Source: JAICMB01 sp963802915
Lineage (GTDB): Bacteria; Acidobacteriota; Terriglobia; Bryobacterales; Bryobacteraceae
Assembly (NCBI GenBank): GCA_963802915.1
Contig: CAWDKQ010000015.1
Location: 434,001 to 498,000, forward strand
Length of the DNA: 64,000 nt
Reading direction: 5' to 3'
The notes under the pieces were generated by a model. The model was not told the origin of the DNA. It worked only from the letters and a program-made list of their open reading frames with translations, and searched no databases. The position numbers were made by a program, and so were the translations under genes. Positions 52,920 through 60,497 of this stretch are shown one piece after another. How positions within the stretch are numbered: position 1 is the first letter of the stretch; every line of letters starts with the position of its first letter.

Positions 52920-53615
52920 TTATCGAACGAAACGGCGGATCAGGGGAAGCGCCAGCAACGCGGGGAAGATCAGCAGGAATGTTCCCGGCTCAGGAACAAC
53001 GAACGTGTCGGTCCCGGTGAGAAAGCCGTTGGCGCAAACATAGGACGACATATCGATGGTGAACGTGCCGGTGCTCAGGAAATTTGCAGGGGCGGCGAAT
53101 TCATCGGTGACGGTGTAAAGAGCCGTGTTCGTGCCGTCGCCCGTTTGTGCGGCGCTGACGGTTCCCGCGCCGAGAAGGGTTCCTCCCGGCGCAATGAGAA
53201 CAGGGTAAGAGGGTCGCGGAGAATCGATGCCCATTACGTCGCCAGATGTCTGGAATCCCGAAACTGAATATAAATCGCCGGCGGTGTACGAATCGTGAGC
53301 GGCAAGGACGATTCCGTAGTCGTTGCCGTTCCAGGAAATCAGGAAATCGCCCATGCCGTACTCGATTTGGTTGTAAGTGAAGTCCGGTATGACGTCGGGG
53401 TTCCCCGGCAGAGTCACGCCGTAGTTCGTTTCGATGGTCAGAACCCAATCCGGATTGCTCACGGTCAGTTGAGTAAGTTGCGCGCCGAAGATCTTGTATT
53501 GGAGCGGGTCTCCAATAACCGGGAGGCTCGGACCGCTGAAACTAACCGTGTTTGCGAAAGCGCAGACGCTCGAAGATGCCGCCAGCAATGCGCACAATAA
53601 GAGATTGGGTTTCAT
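52920..53615 (-). CDS. Secreted PEP-CTERM protein
   Basis: 231 residues from the ATG at 53615. Sec signal MKPNLLLCALLAASSSVCAFA, a beta-rich Gly/Thr body without recognised domain, and a C-terminal PEP-CTERM sorting signal: VPEPGTFLLIFPALLALPLI followed by RRFVR. Such proteins are sorted by exosortase, usually with exopolysaccharide. Its stop lies 6 nt past the fumarase relic. No exosortase is encoded in the window. Confidence 0.85.
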   Translation of the reverse strand: MKPNLLLCALLAASSSVCAFANTVSFSGPSLPVIGDPLQYKIFGAQLTQLTVSNPDWVLTIETNYGVTLPGNPDVIPDFTYNQIEYGMGDFLISWNGNDYGIVLAAHDSYTAGDLYSVSGFQTSGDVMGIDSPRPSYPVLIAPGGTLLGAGTVSAAQTGDGTNTALYTVTDEFAAPANFLSTGTFTIDMSSYVCANGFLTGTDTFVVPEPGTFLLIFPALLALPLIRRFVR

Positions 53616-53628
53616 CGTAGTCACACGT

Positions 53629-54261
53629 TTACTTAGTGGTGGCGCCCAGGCCGCCCGTATTGCACGACTTACAAATTCCGTATCCGCTGCCGAGCGTTTG
53701 AATGAAATTGCAATACGAGTTCAACTTCGCCTCTTCTGTGGTGCTCAGCACGGCTGTCTGAAACGGGGTCTCCGTTACCTGATAGGTCCCATTGGGAGTT
53801 TGATGCAAGGTTGTTCCCCAGGCCAGCATTCCAGGAGCTAACTGAGCTGCCGTAAAAGGTATTCCGGCGTTCCCGGCGTTGCATGTTGTTCCGTTGGGAA
53901 GCGTCGCAACCAGCTTGATTACGACCGATGTCGGAACGCCCGGCGTGAGGGTATTGCTAATCACGTCCGTGTGGTTCGAGAGAGAATCCAGACCGTTCGG
54001 CGTGACCAGGCAAGCGCAGCATGAGATCATTTCCTCGGCGGGGTCAAAGGCGTACACGTTGGCACAGATCCGGCCTGCCGGATCCGTGCCGGAAACCGCT
54101 CCCGTGTTCGAGATATTGATGAACGAGTCTCCGATGTTGAGGTTCGAAGCGTAGTTGACCTGAAACGCATCGGCCGCTCCACCGACGGGCGCATCTTGTG
54201 CAAAAGCCGTTAGGGAAAACGCCAGACTCGCGAGCGCGACAGTTAGAATTCTCTGGTGCAT
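53629..54261 (-). CDS. Secreted Cys-containing protein of unknown function
   Basis: 210 residues with signal peptide MHQRILTVALASLAFSLTAF. The body is Asn/Thr-rich and predicted beta: NLNIGDSFINISNTGAVS, ICANVYAFDPAEEMISCCAC, VVIKLVATLPNGTTCNAGN, and it ends ICKSCNTGGLGATTK. About eight cysteines could form disulphides. No family is recognised. It is 13 nt upstream of the PEP-CTERM gene, likely in one transcript. Confidence 0.72.
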   Translation of the reverse strand: MHQRILTVALASLAFSLTAFAQDAPVGGAADAFQVNYASNLNIGDSFINISNTGAVSGTDPAGRICANVYAFDPAEEMISCCACLVTPNGLDSLSNHTDVISNTLTPGVPTSVVIKLVATLPNGTTCNAGNAGIPFTAAQLAPGMLAWGTTLHQTPNGTYQVTETPFQTAVLSTTEEAKLNSYCNFIQTLGSGYGICKSCNTGGLGATTK

Positions 54262-54324
54262 GTAGCGAAAGCCTCCACCAGAAAATTATCATCGCGGCCG
54301 GATGCCAACAATGCACTGATAGTT

Positions 54325-54627
54325 TCAATAAGGTGGGACTTTAAGGTAAGCAACAACGAGTTGCGAGGTCCAGAACAATAGGGCTAAGGTACTCATCGCA
54401 GTGTGATTGAAGCTTTGCATCCGATCTCCGCGGCGAAAACATCGGATGGCATCGTAGAAGCCGGCCAAAGCGAGCGTAAGTGCGAAGCAGGCAATCCCTG
54501 TTGTAAATGAATTCGTCTGTCCACTCAAGGCCCGTGCCGAAAAGCAGCAGATCTGAATCACAAAGAACCATGTGGCGCCGCTAGCTTTCGCGATCGTGGT
54601 GGGCTTGCCTGGTTTCGCTTTACGCAT
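54325..54627 (-). CDS. Small membrane protein
   Basis: About 100 residues from the ATG at 54627 (MRKAKPGKPTTIAKASG). It has three hydrophobic segments: ATWFFVIQICCFSAR, IACFALTLALAGFYDAI and STLALLFWTSQLVVAYL. A longer frame exists upstream from a TTG but has no Shine-Dalgarno. No family is recognised. Confidence 0.5.
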   Translation of the reverse strand: MRKAKPGKPTTIAKASGATWFFVIQICCFSARALSGQTNSFTTGIACFALTLALAGFYDAIRCFRRGDRMQSFNHTAMSTLALLFWTSQLVVAYLKVPPY

Positions 54628-54747
54628 TCCCAACTTCCCGATAGGCACGGGAATCGCCAACCGAGAGCGCCCAGGCAAGGCCTCTGGAAGCCTTGCACGA
54701 TGGGACAACTTGTCACTTTCAACGTGCTAACGAGACGAATTGTCGCG

Positions 54748-57486
54748 CTATGGCTGCAACCCGATGGTTGCCGTAGGAGCCGCTCCGACCGTGTTATTCA
54801 AGATCAAGTCGACGCTTGCGACCGCGGAGGGACTTCCCGTGATGGTGAACGGAAGCGTCAAAGTGAACGCACACCCTCCAGTGGGATGCGTCGAGCTGAC
54901 GGCGAACGGCGTAAAGTTCGTGAACAGGCTGCTCAAGTTGATGGTGCTGGTGAGGCTGCCGTTCCCCGCGCCTTCGAGTTCGGAGCCTTGCGATGCATGA
55001 AATACGGCGGTCGCCGACGTCAGCTCACATGTGCTCGATGAGACGGTCGTTGTGATTTGCAGAGTGTTTCCCGTGATTGCGGCCTGAGGCCCGGAAACGA
55101 TCGTGGGTACCGTTTGTGGAATCGTGAATTGGAGCGGTGGAGCTGTCAGAGACTGGCCACCCACCATCAGATCCGATAACGTAATCTGAATGGTGCCCGC
55201 AACGTTCGATTCCTGTACTGGTGACAGATCAATCGATTGCGATCCTGCGGGAATCGTGAAGGGAAGAATCCGAAGCAGCCCGGACGAGTTTTGCTGCGCC
55301 GAACTGCACAACGGATCTCCGGTATTACCCCCGCAGAACTGCACCTGAGGATTATCGGTGATCGCGGAATTGGGAACATTTGGCGTGAAACTCAGAGTGG
55401 CGATGCCCGTGACATCCTGCTGCGCAGGGGCGTCGAGAGACACGGACGATGTCAATAGCGCGCTTCCCGTGTTCACGAAGAAGCCATTGACGGTCACCGC
55501 CGGCTGCCGTCCCAGGACGGTGAGCTGGCAGCTCAGCGGCTGCGCTGTTTGAGTACCGCTGCTGACCTGGATGCTCAGTGTCGTGCTGGACGGTCCCTCA
55601 GGAGATCCGACGATCGCATTGTTATTAAGAACGAGCCCAGGCGGCAGCAGCGTCGAATTAGAAATCGAAAACGTGTACTGTCCCGTGCCGCCTGTCGCGG
55701 TCAGCGGAGCGTTGTAGCTTTGTAGCTCCCGGCCGGTCGGAAGCGGGCATACCGTGGTGTCGATAAGTTGCGAGACCGCCAGAATCTGATAACTTTGGCT
55801 GCTCGATTCGCCGGCTGAATCGGTCACAGTGACTGTGAGCGGGAAGGTTCCTGTTTGGGTTGCAGTTCCAGTAATCGAGCCCGAGCTGGAACCAAGTTGC
55901 AGGCCGGGAGGAAGATTGCCGCTCGTTACTTTGAAACTAAGTGGGGGCGCACCGCCGCTCACGCTCAGCTGTGTCGAAGGATATGCCTGTCCTACCACGG
56001 CGTTCGGCAGGGTTTGCGTGAGTAGAGTAAGTGGAAGAGCCACTTGCAGCGCACACGTGTAGGTCGTCGTCAGCGCGGAGTTGGACGTATCGGCAACAGT
56101 GATTGAAAAGGGATACGAACCCGCTGCCGGCGCGATTCCCGTGATCGCGTTCGACGCACCCGAATTTTGGTTCAACAATGCGAATGCCGGTCCATTAATG
56201 GACCATGCGTAATTACCAGAGCCTCCCGTAACAGACAACGGAATTGAGAAAGCCTGGCCCTGGATCACGCCGCCGACTGGACAAGGGGGCCCCGTAATCG
56301 CGAGCGGAGACACCGCTTGTATCGTGCATTGGAATGTTCCTGGGAGCGTCCCGGAGCTGTCATTTACGGTCACCGATATTGGGAAGCTTCCGGTCGTGGT
56401 GGGTGTGCCCGAGATGCTGATGCTGGATCCCGACATGGCCGATGCGGAAAATGGGCCCGTTACAGTCCACGTGTACGTGCCGGAACCGCCTGACACGCTA
56501 AGCGGAATGCTGAACGATGTTCCGGTCACGATGGGCGAAGTGGGGCACGTTCCGGTGATTTGCAGGGCGACACTGACCGTGAGAGCGCATCGAAACGCAG
56601 CAGTCGCACCCGTCGCGACATCGGTTACAGTCACTGAAAAACTGTACTGACCAGCTCCTGGCGCCGTGCCTTGCACCGCTACCGAATTACCGGTCGTAGA
56701 TGACAAAGTCAAACCCGAATTTGAGGAACTAATGGTCCACGAGTAATTCCCACTTCCGCCGGCTGCGCCGAGTGGAATGCTCACCGGTGAGCCGGCCGCG
56801 ATGGCTCCGGCGGGACATGTGCCGGTGATCGACAAGGCCGCAGGAGTGACTTTGATGGGGCAAGTGAATGCGGCAGGTGAAGCCTTTTCGCCGGTATCGA
56901 CAACGGTCACAGTGAAAACCGTTGAAGCTGTTCCTACCGTACCTTGTATGTAAACCGTCGAACCGGTGGTGGAAGAGAGGGAAAAGCCGCTAGTGGAATC
57001 GATGCTCCAACTGTAATTGCCGCTTCCTCCGGAAACCGTCAGCGGGATGTTGATCACGCTTCCCGGACTCATAGCGTTCGCCGGACACACACCGGTTACC
57101 ACCAGCGCCGGCACAGGTGGAGGCGGAGGCGTCGGGGGAGGAACCGTGAATGAGCAGGACCCGCGAAGCGTTGCAGTCACCTGGCTGCCGGGCACAAGGT
57201 AATCGAACTCCACCGCGATTGAATAGGGCCCCGGAGTTGCGGGTGCAACTCCGCTGACCGATGCCTCATTACCGCCCGCGGACAACGTAAATCCGGGCGG
57301 CGCGCTATCTAGAGCCCAACTGAACTCCGTTTCTTCGATTCCCGAAACGCTGAATTCCGCCGTGACGCTGGTTCCGGGCCCGACAGTAGAGGCGGGACAA
57401 CTCGCGACAAGCTCTTGAGCGTACCCCGTTGCCACGCTGATAGCAAATGAAACCAGAAGCCGGTAACCAATTCGATTCGATTTCAT
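54748..57486 (-). CDS. Large secreted protein with repeated Ig-like (He_PIG-type) domains
   Basis: 912 residues from the ATG at 57486 (ATG 57492 is an alternative). Signal sequence MKSNRIGYRLLVSFAISVAT. About seven ~85-residue repeats follow, each with a Cys (ITGTCPAGAI-type), GGSGNYSWTI and TGTAP/ISGTPTTTGSF and VTVTD motifs; then putative-Ig units (AYPSTQLSVSGGAPPLSFKV) and a C-terminal region similar to viral/host-type beta domains. It has no sorting signal. It follows the propeller gene with a 1-6 nt overlap/spacing. Likely an adhesin or surface scaffold. Confidence 0.82.
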   Translation of the reverse strand: MKSNRIGYRLLVSFAISVATGYAQELVASCPASTVGPGTSVTAEFSVSGIEETEFSWALDSAPPGFTLSAGGNEASVSGVAPATPGPYSIAVEFDYLVPGSQVTATLRGSCSFTVPPPTPPPPPVPALVVTGVCPANAMSPGSVINIPLTVSGGSGNYSWSIDSTSGFSLSSTTGSTVYIQGTVGTASTVFTVTVVDTGEKASPAAFTCPIKVTPAALSITGTCPAGAIAAGSPVSIPLGAAGGSGNYSWTISSSNSGLTLSSTTGNSVAVQGTAPGAGQYSFSVTVTDVATGATAAFRCALTVSVALQITGTCPTSPIVTGTSFSIPLSVSGGSGTYTWTVTGPFSASAMSGSSISISGTPTTTGSFPISVTVNDSSGTLPGTFQCTIQAVSPLAITGPPCPVGGVIQGQAFSIPLSVTGGSGNYAWSINGPAFALLNQNSGASNAITGIAPAAGSYPFSITVADTSNSALTTTYTCALQVALPLTLLTQTLPNAVVGQAYPSTQLSVSGGAPPLSFKVTSGNLPPGLQLGSSSGSITGTATQTGTFPLTVTVTDSAGESSSQSYQILAVSQLIDTTVCPLPTGRELQSYNAPLTATGGTGQYTFSISNSTLLPPGLVLNNNAIVGSPEGPSSTTLSIQVSSGTQTAQPLSCQLTVLGRQPAVTVNGFFVNTGSALLTSSVSLDAPAQQDVTGIATLSFTPNVPNSAITDNPQVQFCGGNTGDPLCSSAQQNSSGLLRILPFTIPAGSQSIDLSPVQESNVAGTIQITLSDLMVGGQSLTAPPLQFTIPQTVPTIVSGPQAAITGNTLQITTTVSSSTCELTSATAVFHASQGSELEGAGNGSLTSTINLSSLFTNFTPFAVSSTHPTGGCAFTLTLPFTITGSPSAVASVDLILNNTVGAAPTATIGLQP

Positions 57487-57491
57487 ATGCA

Positions 57492-58433
57492 TCACCTCAC
57501 GCGCGCTGTTTCCGGAAGCGCGGGTGCAAATGAGAGGACTCCGGAACTGGTGTCGAACAGCCAAGGCGATGTCCCTTGCCGGGGAATAAACAGGATCGCG
57601 CTGTTCCGTCCGCGTTGTACGTCTTGCGCCGTCGCGCCGAGTTGCAGGTTCTTCGTTGTCCGTGTCCGCAGATCCACAACGGTTGCTTCCGTTCCCGAAC
57701 TCGCCAGGAATACTCCAAAATGCCCGTCAGCTGATGTCGCAATTGCGCGGGCGTTGTCGTTTGTGAGGAACTCGGCTGTCATTGCGCTCTTCAGGAAAAA
57801 AGTCTGGTCTTTGGATGCAACAAGAGCGTCCGAGCCGCCTGGAACAAACGCGATGGCGTTGACTGCTCCGGGCAGAACCAGGTGCCAGGGATTGTTTGTG
57901 GACGCCGCATAGACGCCTTGTGCCGATGCCAGCAATAATGTGCTGGCATCGTCGCTCATTGCGATCGCCGTGACGCCCGCGGGTGCCGTAAGTTCACGAG
58001 CTACGCTCGGCGTCCCTGTTAAGCCGGTAATCACCTGCACGCGACCGCTGTTCCGATACAACACCGCCGCACTGCCGTCTGAATTGAACGAGACCAGATC
58101 TGCTCCCGTCCATGCTTCGGGAATTGTTTGTGCATTTCCGGCCGGCATTGGCGTTATGTTGATATGCCCCGCGCGCTCGATCCACTGATAGTTTTGACCC
58201 GGCGGCAGAATAACGCGATCACTCGCGCCTCTGGCTCCGTGAAGTTCTCTCGTATGAGCTGCACCGTTGACGCCTTCGATAGAAACGATCCGGCTCCCCG
58301 ACACGAAATATCCGAGGATTGGCGATGCCATAGACGCCGGCCCCGGTTCGACAGCCGCTTTTCGATCCTCGGCCGCCGTATTCCACGCCAAGGCGGCGCA
58401 TAGAAGCAGTAATAGAAATCTCCGATTGTTCAT
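57492..58433 (-). CDS. Secreted beta-propeller-like protein
   Basis: 313 residues, signal MNNRRFLLLLLCAALAWNTA. The body is a set of WD40/YVTN-like blades: ASPILGYFVSGSRIVSIEG, DLVSFNSDGSAAVLYRNS, VTAIAMSDDASTLLLASAQG, AIAFVPGGSDALVASKD and RAIATSADGHFGVFLASS. It probably binds ligands or partners outside. Overlaps or abuts the Ig-repeat gene and follows the next upstream gene by 8 nt, so the three are a unit. Confidence 0.75.
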   Translation of the reverse strand: MNNRRFLLLLLCAALAWNTAAEDRKAAVEPGPASMASPILGYFVSGSRIVSIEGVNGAAHTRELHGARGASDRVILPPGQNYQWIERAGHINITPMPAGNAQTIPEAWTGADLVSFNSDGSAAVLYRNSGRVQVITGLTGTPSVARELTAPAGVTAIAMSDDASTLLLASAQGVYAASTNNPWHLVLPGAVNAIAFVPGGSDALVASKDQTFFLKSAMTAEFLTNDNARAIATSADGHFGVFLASSGTEATVVDLRTRTTKNLQLGATAQDVQRGRNSAILFIPRQGTSPWLFDTSSGVLSFAPALPETARVR

Positions 58434-58441
58434 ATTCGCTC

Positions 58442-59032
58442 CTACCGGTGTACGCTAGCCGGACCGATGGTCGGCGTTCCCGGTGTAATCGAAGTCTTGG
58501 ACGATCCGCTCTGGCTCGCAACAAGCCCGGCGGTAATGCCCGCCGCCACGGCGGCGACGATGACGACTGTCAGAGCGGTTGCGTGTGGAATAGCGACTCC
58601 GCCGCTGTTGGATACCGGAATTACGGTGCTGAATGTCTCTCCATTGACGGCCCCACTTACCGTAATGTTGTAGGAGCCCTTTTGGGAGTTCGCCTGGAAA
58701 GGCGGCATCGTGGCTTGTCCGTCCGCCCCGGTCGTCACGGTCGCGATGTTGGAACCGGTAGCAGTGAATGTTCCGCCGGCTCCCGTTTGCGGCAACGTGA
58801 AAGTGAGAATCACGCCGCCGACCGGTTTCTTATTACGGTCGTGAACTTCGACGATCGGCTCCGTGGCGACCCGGCGCTTTACGCTATTTACCAGATTCGC
58901 TCCGCGTATGATCTGGATCTGGTATTTTTCCGTGTCTCCGGGCGTAGTGTTTTGCGCTCCAAGCGGCTGTAGCAGCAAAGCGATCATGACCGTTGCGCTC
59001 ACCATTCTTGGTTGTGGACGTTGCTCGCTCAT
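58442..59032 (-). CDS. Secreted or membrane-anchored protein with Ig-like domain
   Basis: About 196 residues from the ATG at 59032 (MSEQRPQPRMVSATVMIALL). A signal/TM segment is followed by a bacterial Ig-like domain (IVEVHDRNKKPVGGVILTF, GTFTATGSNIATVTTGADG, SYNITVSGAVNGETFSTVI) and a C-terminal TM helix (ATALTVVIVAAVAAGITAGL) with a Ser/Thr/Pro tail. It is divergent from the DUF4384 operon, starting the unit with the propeller and Ig-repeat genes. Confidence 0.72.
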   Translation of the reverse strand: MSEQRPQPRMVSATVMIALLLQPLGAQNTTPGDTEKYQIQIIRGANLVNSVKRRVATEPIVEVHDRNKKPVGGVILTFTLPQTGAGGTFTATGSNIATVTTGADGQATMPPFQANSQKGSYNITVSGAVNGETFSTVIPVSNSGGVAIPHATALTVVIVAAVAAGITAGLVASQSGSSKTSITPGTPTIGPASVHR

Positions 59033-59037
59033 ACGAA

Positions 59038-59065
59038 TTGGACTATAGAAGGTTTTTGGTACAAT
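59038..59065 (+). promoter_or_regulatory. Promoter before the DUF4384-caspase operon
   Basis: TTGGAC (59038-59043), a 16-nt spacer and TACAAT (59060-59065) preceded by TGG, making a strong extended -10. The GTG start at 59103 has GAGGT at a suitable distance. Confidence 0.6.
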
Positions 59066-59102
59066 GTCCATCAGTTTTTGATAACCTCTTTTCGAGGTAG
59101 CT

Positions 59103-59825
59103 GTGAATTTAGTGTCTTCTTATCGCGTTTCGTTTCTCGCTCTGACGCTGTTGGTTAGCCTGTCTCTCAGCGCTCAGGATTCGAACGGTCTAGAAGCGCG
59201 GCAACTTTACTATAAATCCAAGGTTGCGCTAGAAGATCAGGGCGATAAGACACCGCCTGCAACCAATCCGCCGGCGAAGCCGCCTGCGCCGCATAAAAAG
59301 TCGCCCCCGCCAGCTCCTACGCCACTTGGGCTGAAGTATGCGCTGGAGCAGGAAGACCCCTCCGGCAACGGTGTCCAAGTGGATCCGGACAAAGTGTTTC
59401 GCACCGGCGACGCTCTGCGGCTTCGCCTGGAGGTCAACAGCGATTCGTATGTATACCTGCTCTCACGCGGAGCTTCGGGCGATGGAAGTTATCTTTTCCC
59501 TCAACCGGGTGAGGACAATAAGTTGAAGGCGTTCCACTCGGTTCAGGTTCCCGCAAAATCGGGAGATCCGCTTCGATTCGACGAACCGGCAGGCACTGAA
59601 ACTTTGTATATCGTGGTATCGCGATCGCCTGTGACCGGCCTGGATCATGAGTTGACGCCGGCGATGGTGGCGCAGCAGCTCCAGTCGAGGGACCTGGTTC
59701 GGGGCAAGGTTCGCCCCACCGACACGGCTCCTAAAATCAACCCGGAGCATGCCGTCTACGCCGTGAATACGAGTTCAGCGCCGGGCGCTCTCGTGGTCCA
59801 GAAACTGGAACTCAAGCATCGGTAA
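59103..59825 (+). CDS. Secreted DUF4384-type protein
   Basis: 240 residues from a GTG, signal SYRVSFLALTLLVSLSLSAQ. A Pro/Lys-rich linker (about 45-75) leads to a beta domain with FRTGDALRLRLEVNSDSYVY and SYLFPQPGEDNKLKA, the DUF4384 pattern, and TETLYIVVSRSPVTGL. DUF4384 domains commonly accompany caspase-like and TPR proteins. Three nucleotides separate it from the next, paralogous gene. Confidence 0.8.
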   Translation: MNLVSSYRVSFLALTLLVSLSLSAQDSNGLEARQLYYKSKVALEDQGDKTPPATNPPAKPPAPHKKSPPPAPTPLGLKYALEQEDPSGNGVQVDPDKVFRTGDALRLRLEVNSDSYVYLLSRGASGDGSYLFPQPGEDNKLKAFHSVQVPAKSGDPLRFDEPAGTETLYIVVSRSPVTGLDHELTPAMVAQQLQSRDLVRGKVRPTDTAPKINPEHAVYAVNTSSAPGALVVQKLELKHR

Positions 59826-59828
59826 CAC

Positions 59829-60497
59829 GTGCGGCATAGTTATCAATTCGCTGCCATCGGCTGTTTTCTAGTATGCGCCGCGGCGCAGAAGCCCGACAAA
59901 TCAGGCGTGGTTGTCCACGTGGTGCTGGAGCGCATGAAGGACAGCCAATGGACGGCTGTCGATCCGCGGTTGGTCCTTCATAGCGGCGACGAAGTTCGAT
60001 TCCGATTCCATTCCAATCGGCCGGGCTATTTGTACGTCATCAATCACGATGCTCAGGGTCGCGATACGTGGTTGTTCCCGACGCCCGATACCGGCGAGCA
60101 GAACGCTGTCGAAGCCAATAAGGATTACGTAGTTCCCGCGACTGCCGGCGTGTTCCAGATCGCCGAGCATCCGGGGTTTGAGACCACTTACTGGATTCTT
60201 TCCCCAGAAGAGTTGCGCGGTAAGAAGGTGCTCAGCCCGGAAGCTGAGAAAGCCGATCGGACGCCGTTGTTGCCTCGCTGCGGCGATGGTCCGCTCACGC
60301 CACGAGGACCTTGCACGGATAACAACGCCGGGGCGCATCGTTCATCTTCGGTTCAAATTCCGAAATGGTTCGACGACCCGGGAACTCTCGAAGCCCGCGA
60401 CCTGGCCGTCGATAATGGGACGGATCAGAGTCGCATTAGTCTGGCCAGCGCATTCATCGCTCCGTTTATCTACGAGTTCCGGATTGCGCACCAATGA
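59829..60497 (+). CDS. Second DUF4384-type protein
   Basis: 222 residues from a GTG, signal HSYQFAAIGCFLVCAAAQ. The domain repeats the first protein's motifs: LVLHSGDEVRFRFHSNRPGY, LYVINHDAQGRDTWLFPTPD and TTYWILSPEELRG. It is a diverged paralogue without the Pro-rich linker. It overlaps the caspase gene by ATGA, so products are probably made together. Confidence 0.78.
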   Translation: MRHSYQFAAIGCFLVCAAAQKPDKSGVVVHVVLERMKDSQWTAVDPRLVLHSGDEVRFRFHSNRPGYLYVINHDAQGRDTWLFPTPDTGEQNAVEANKDYVVPATAGVFQIAEHPGFETTYWILSPEELRGKKVLSPEAEKADRTPLLPRCGDGPLTPRGPCTDNNAGAHRSSSVQIPKWFDDPGTLEARDLAVDNGTDQSRISLASAFIAPFIYEFRIAHQ

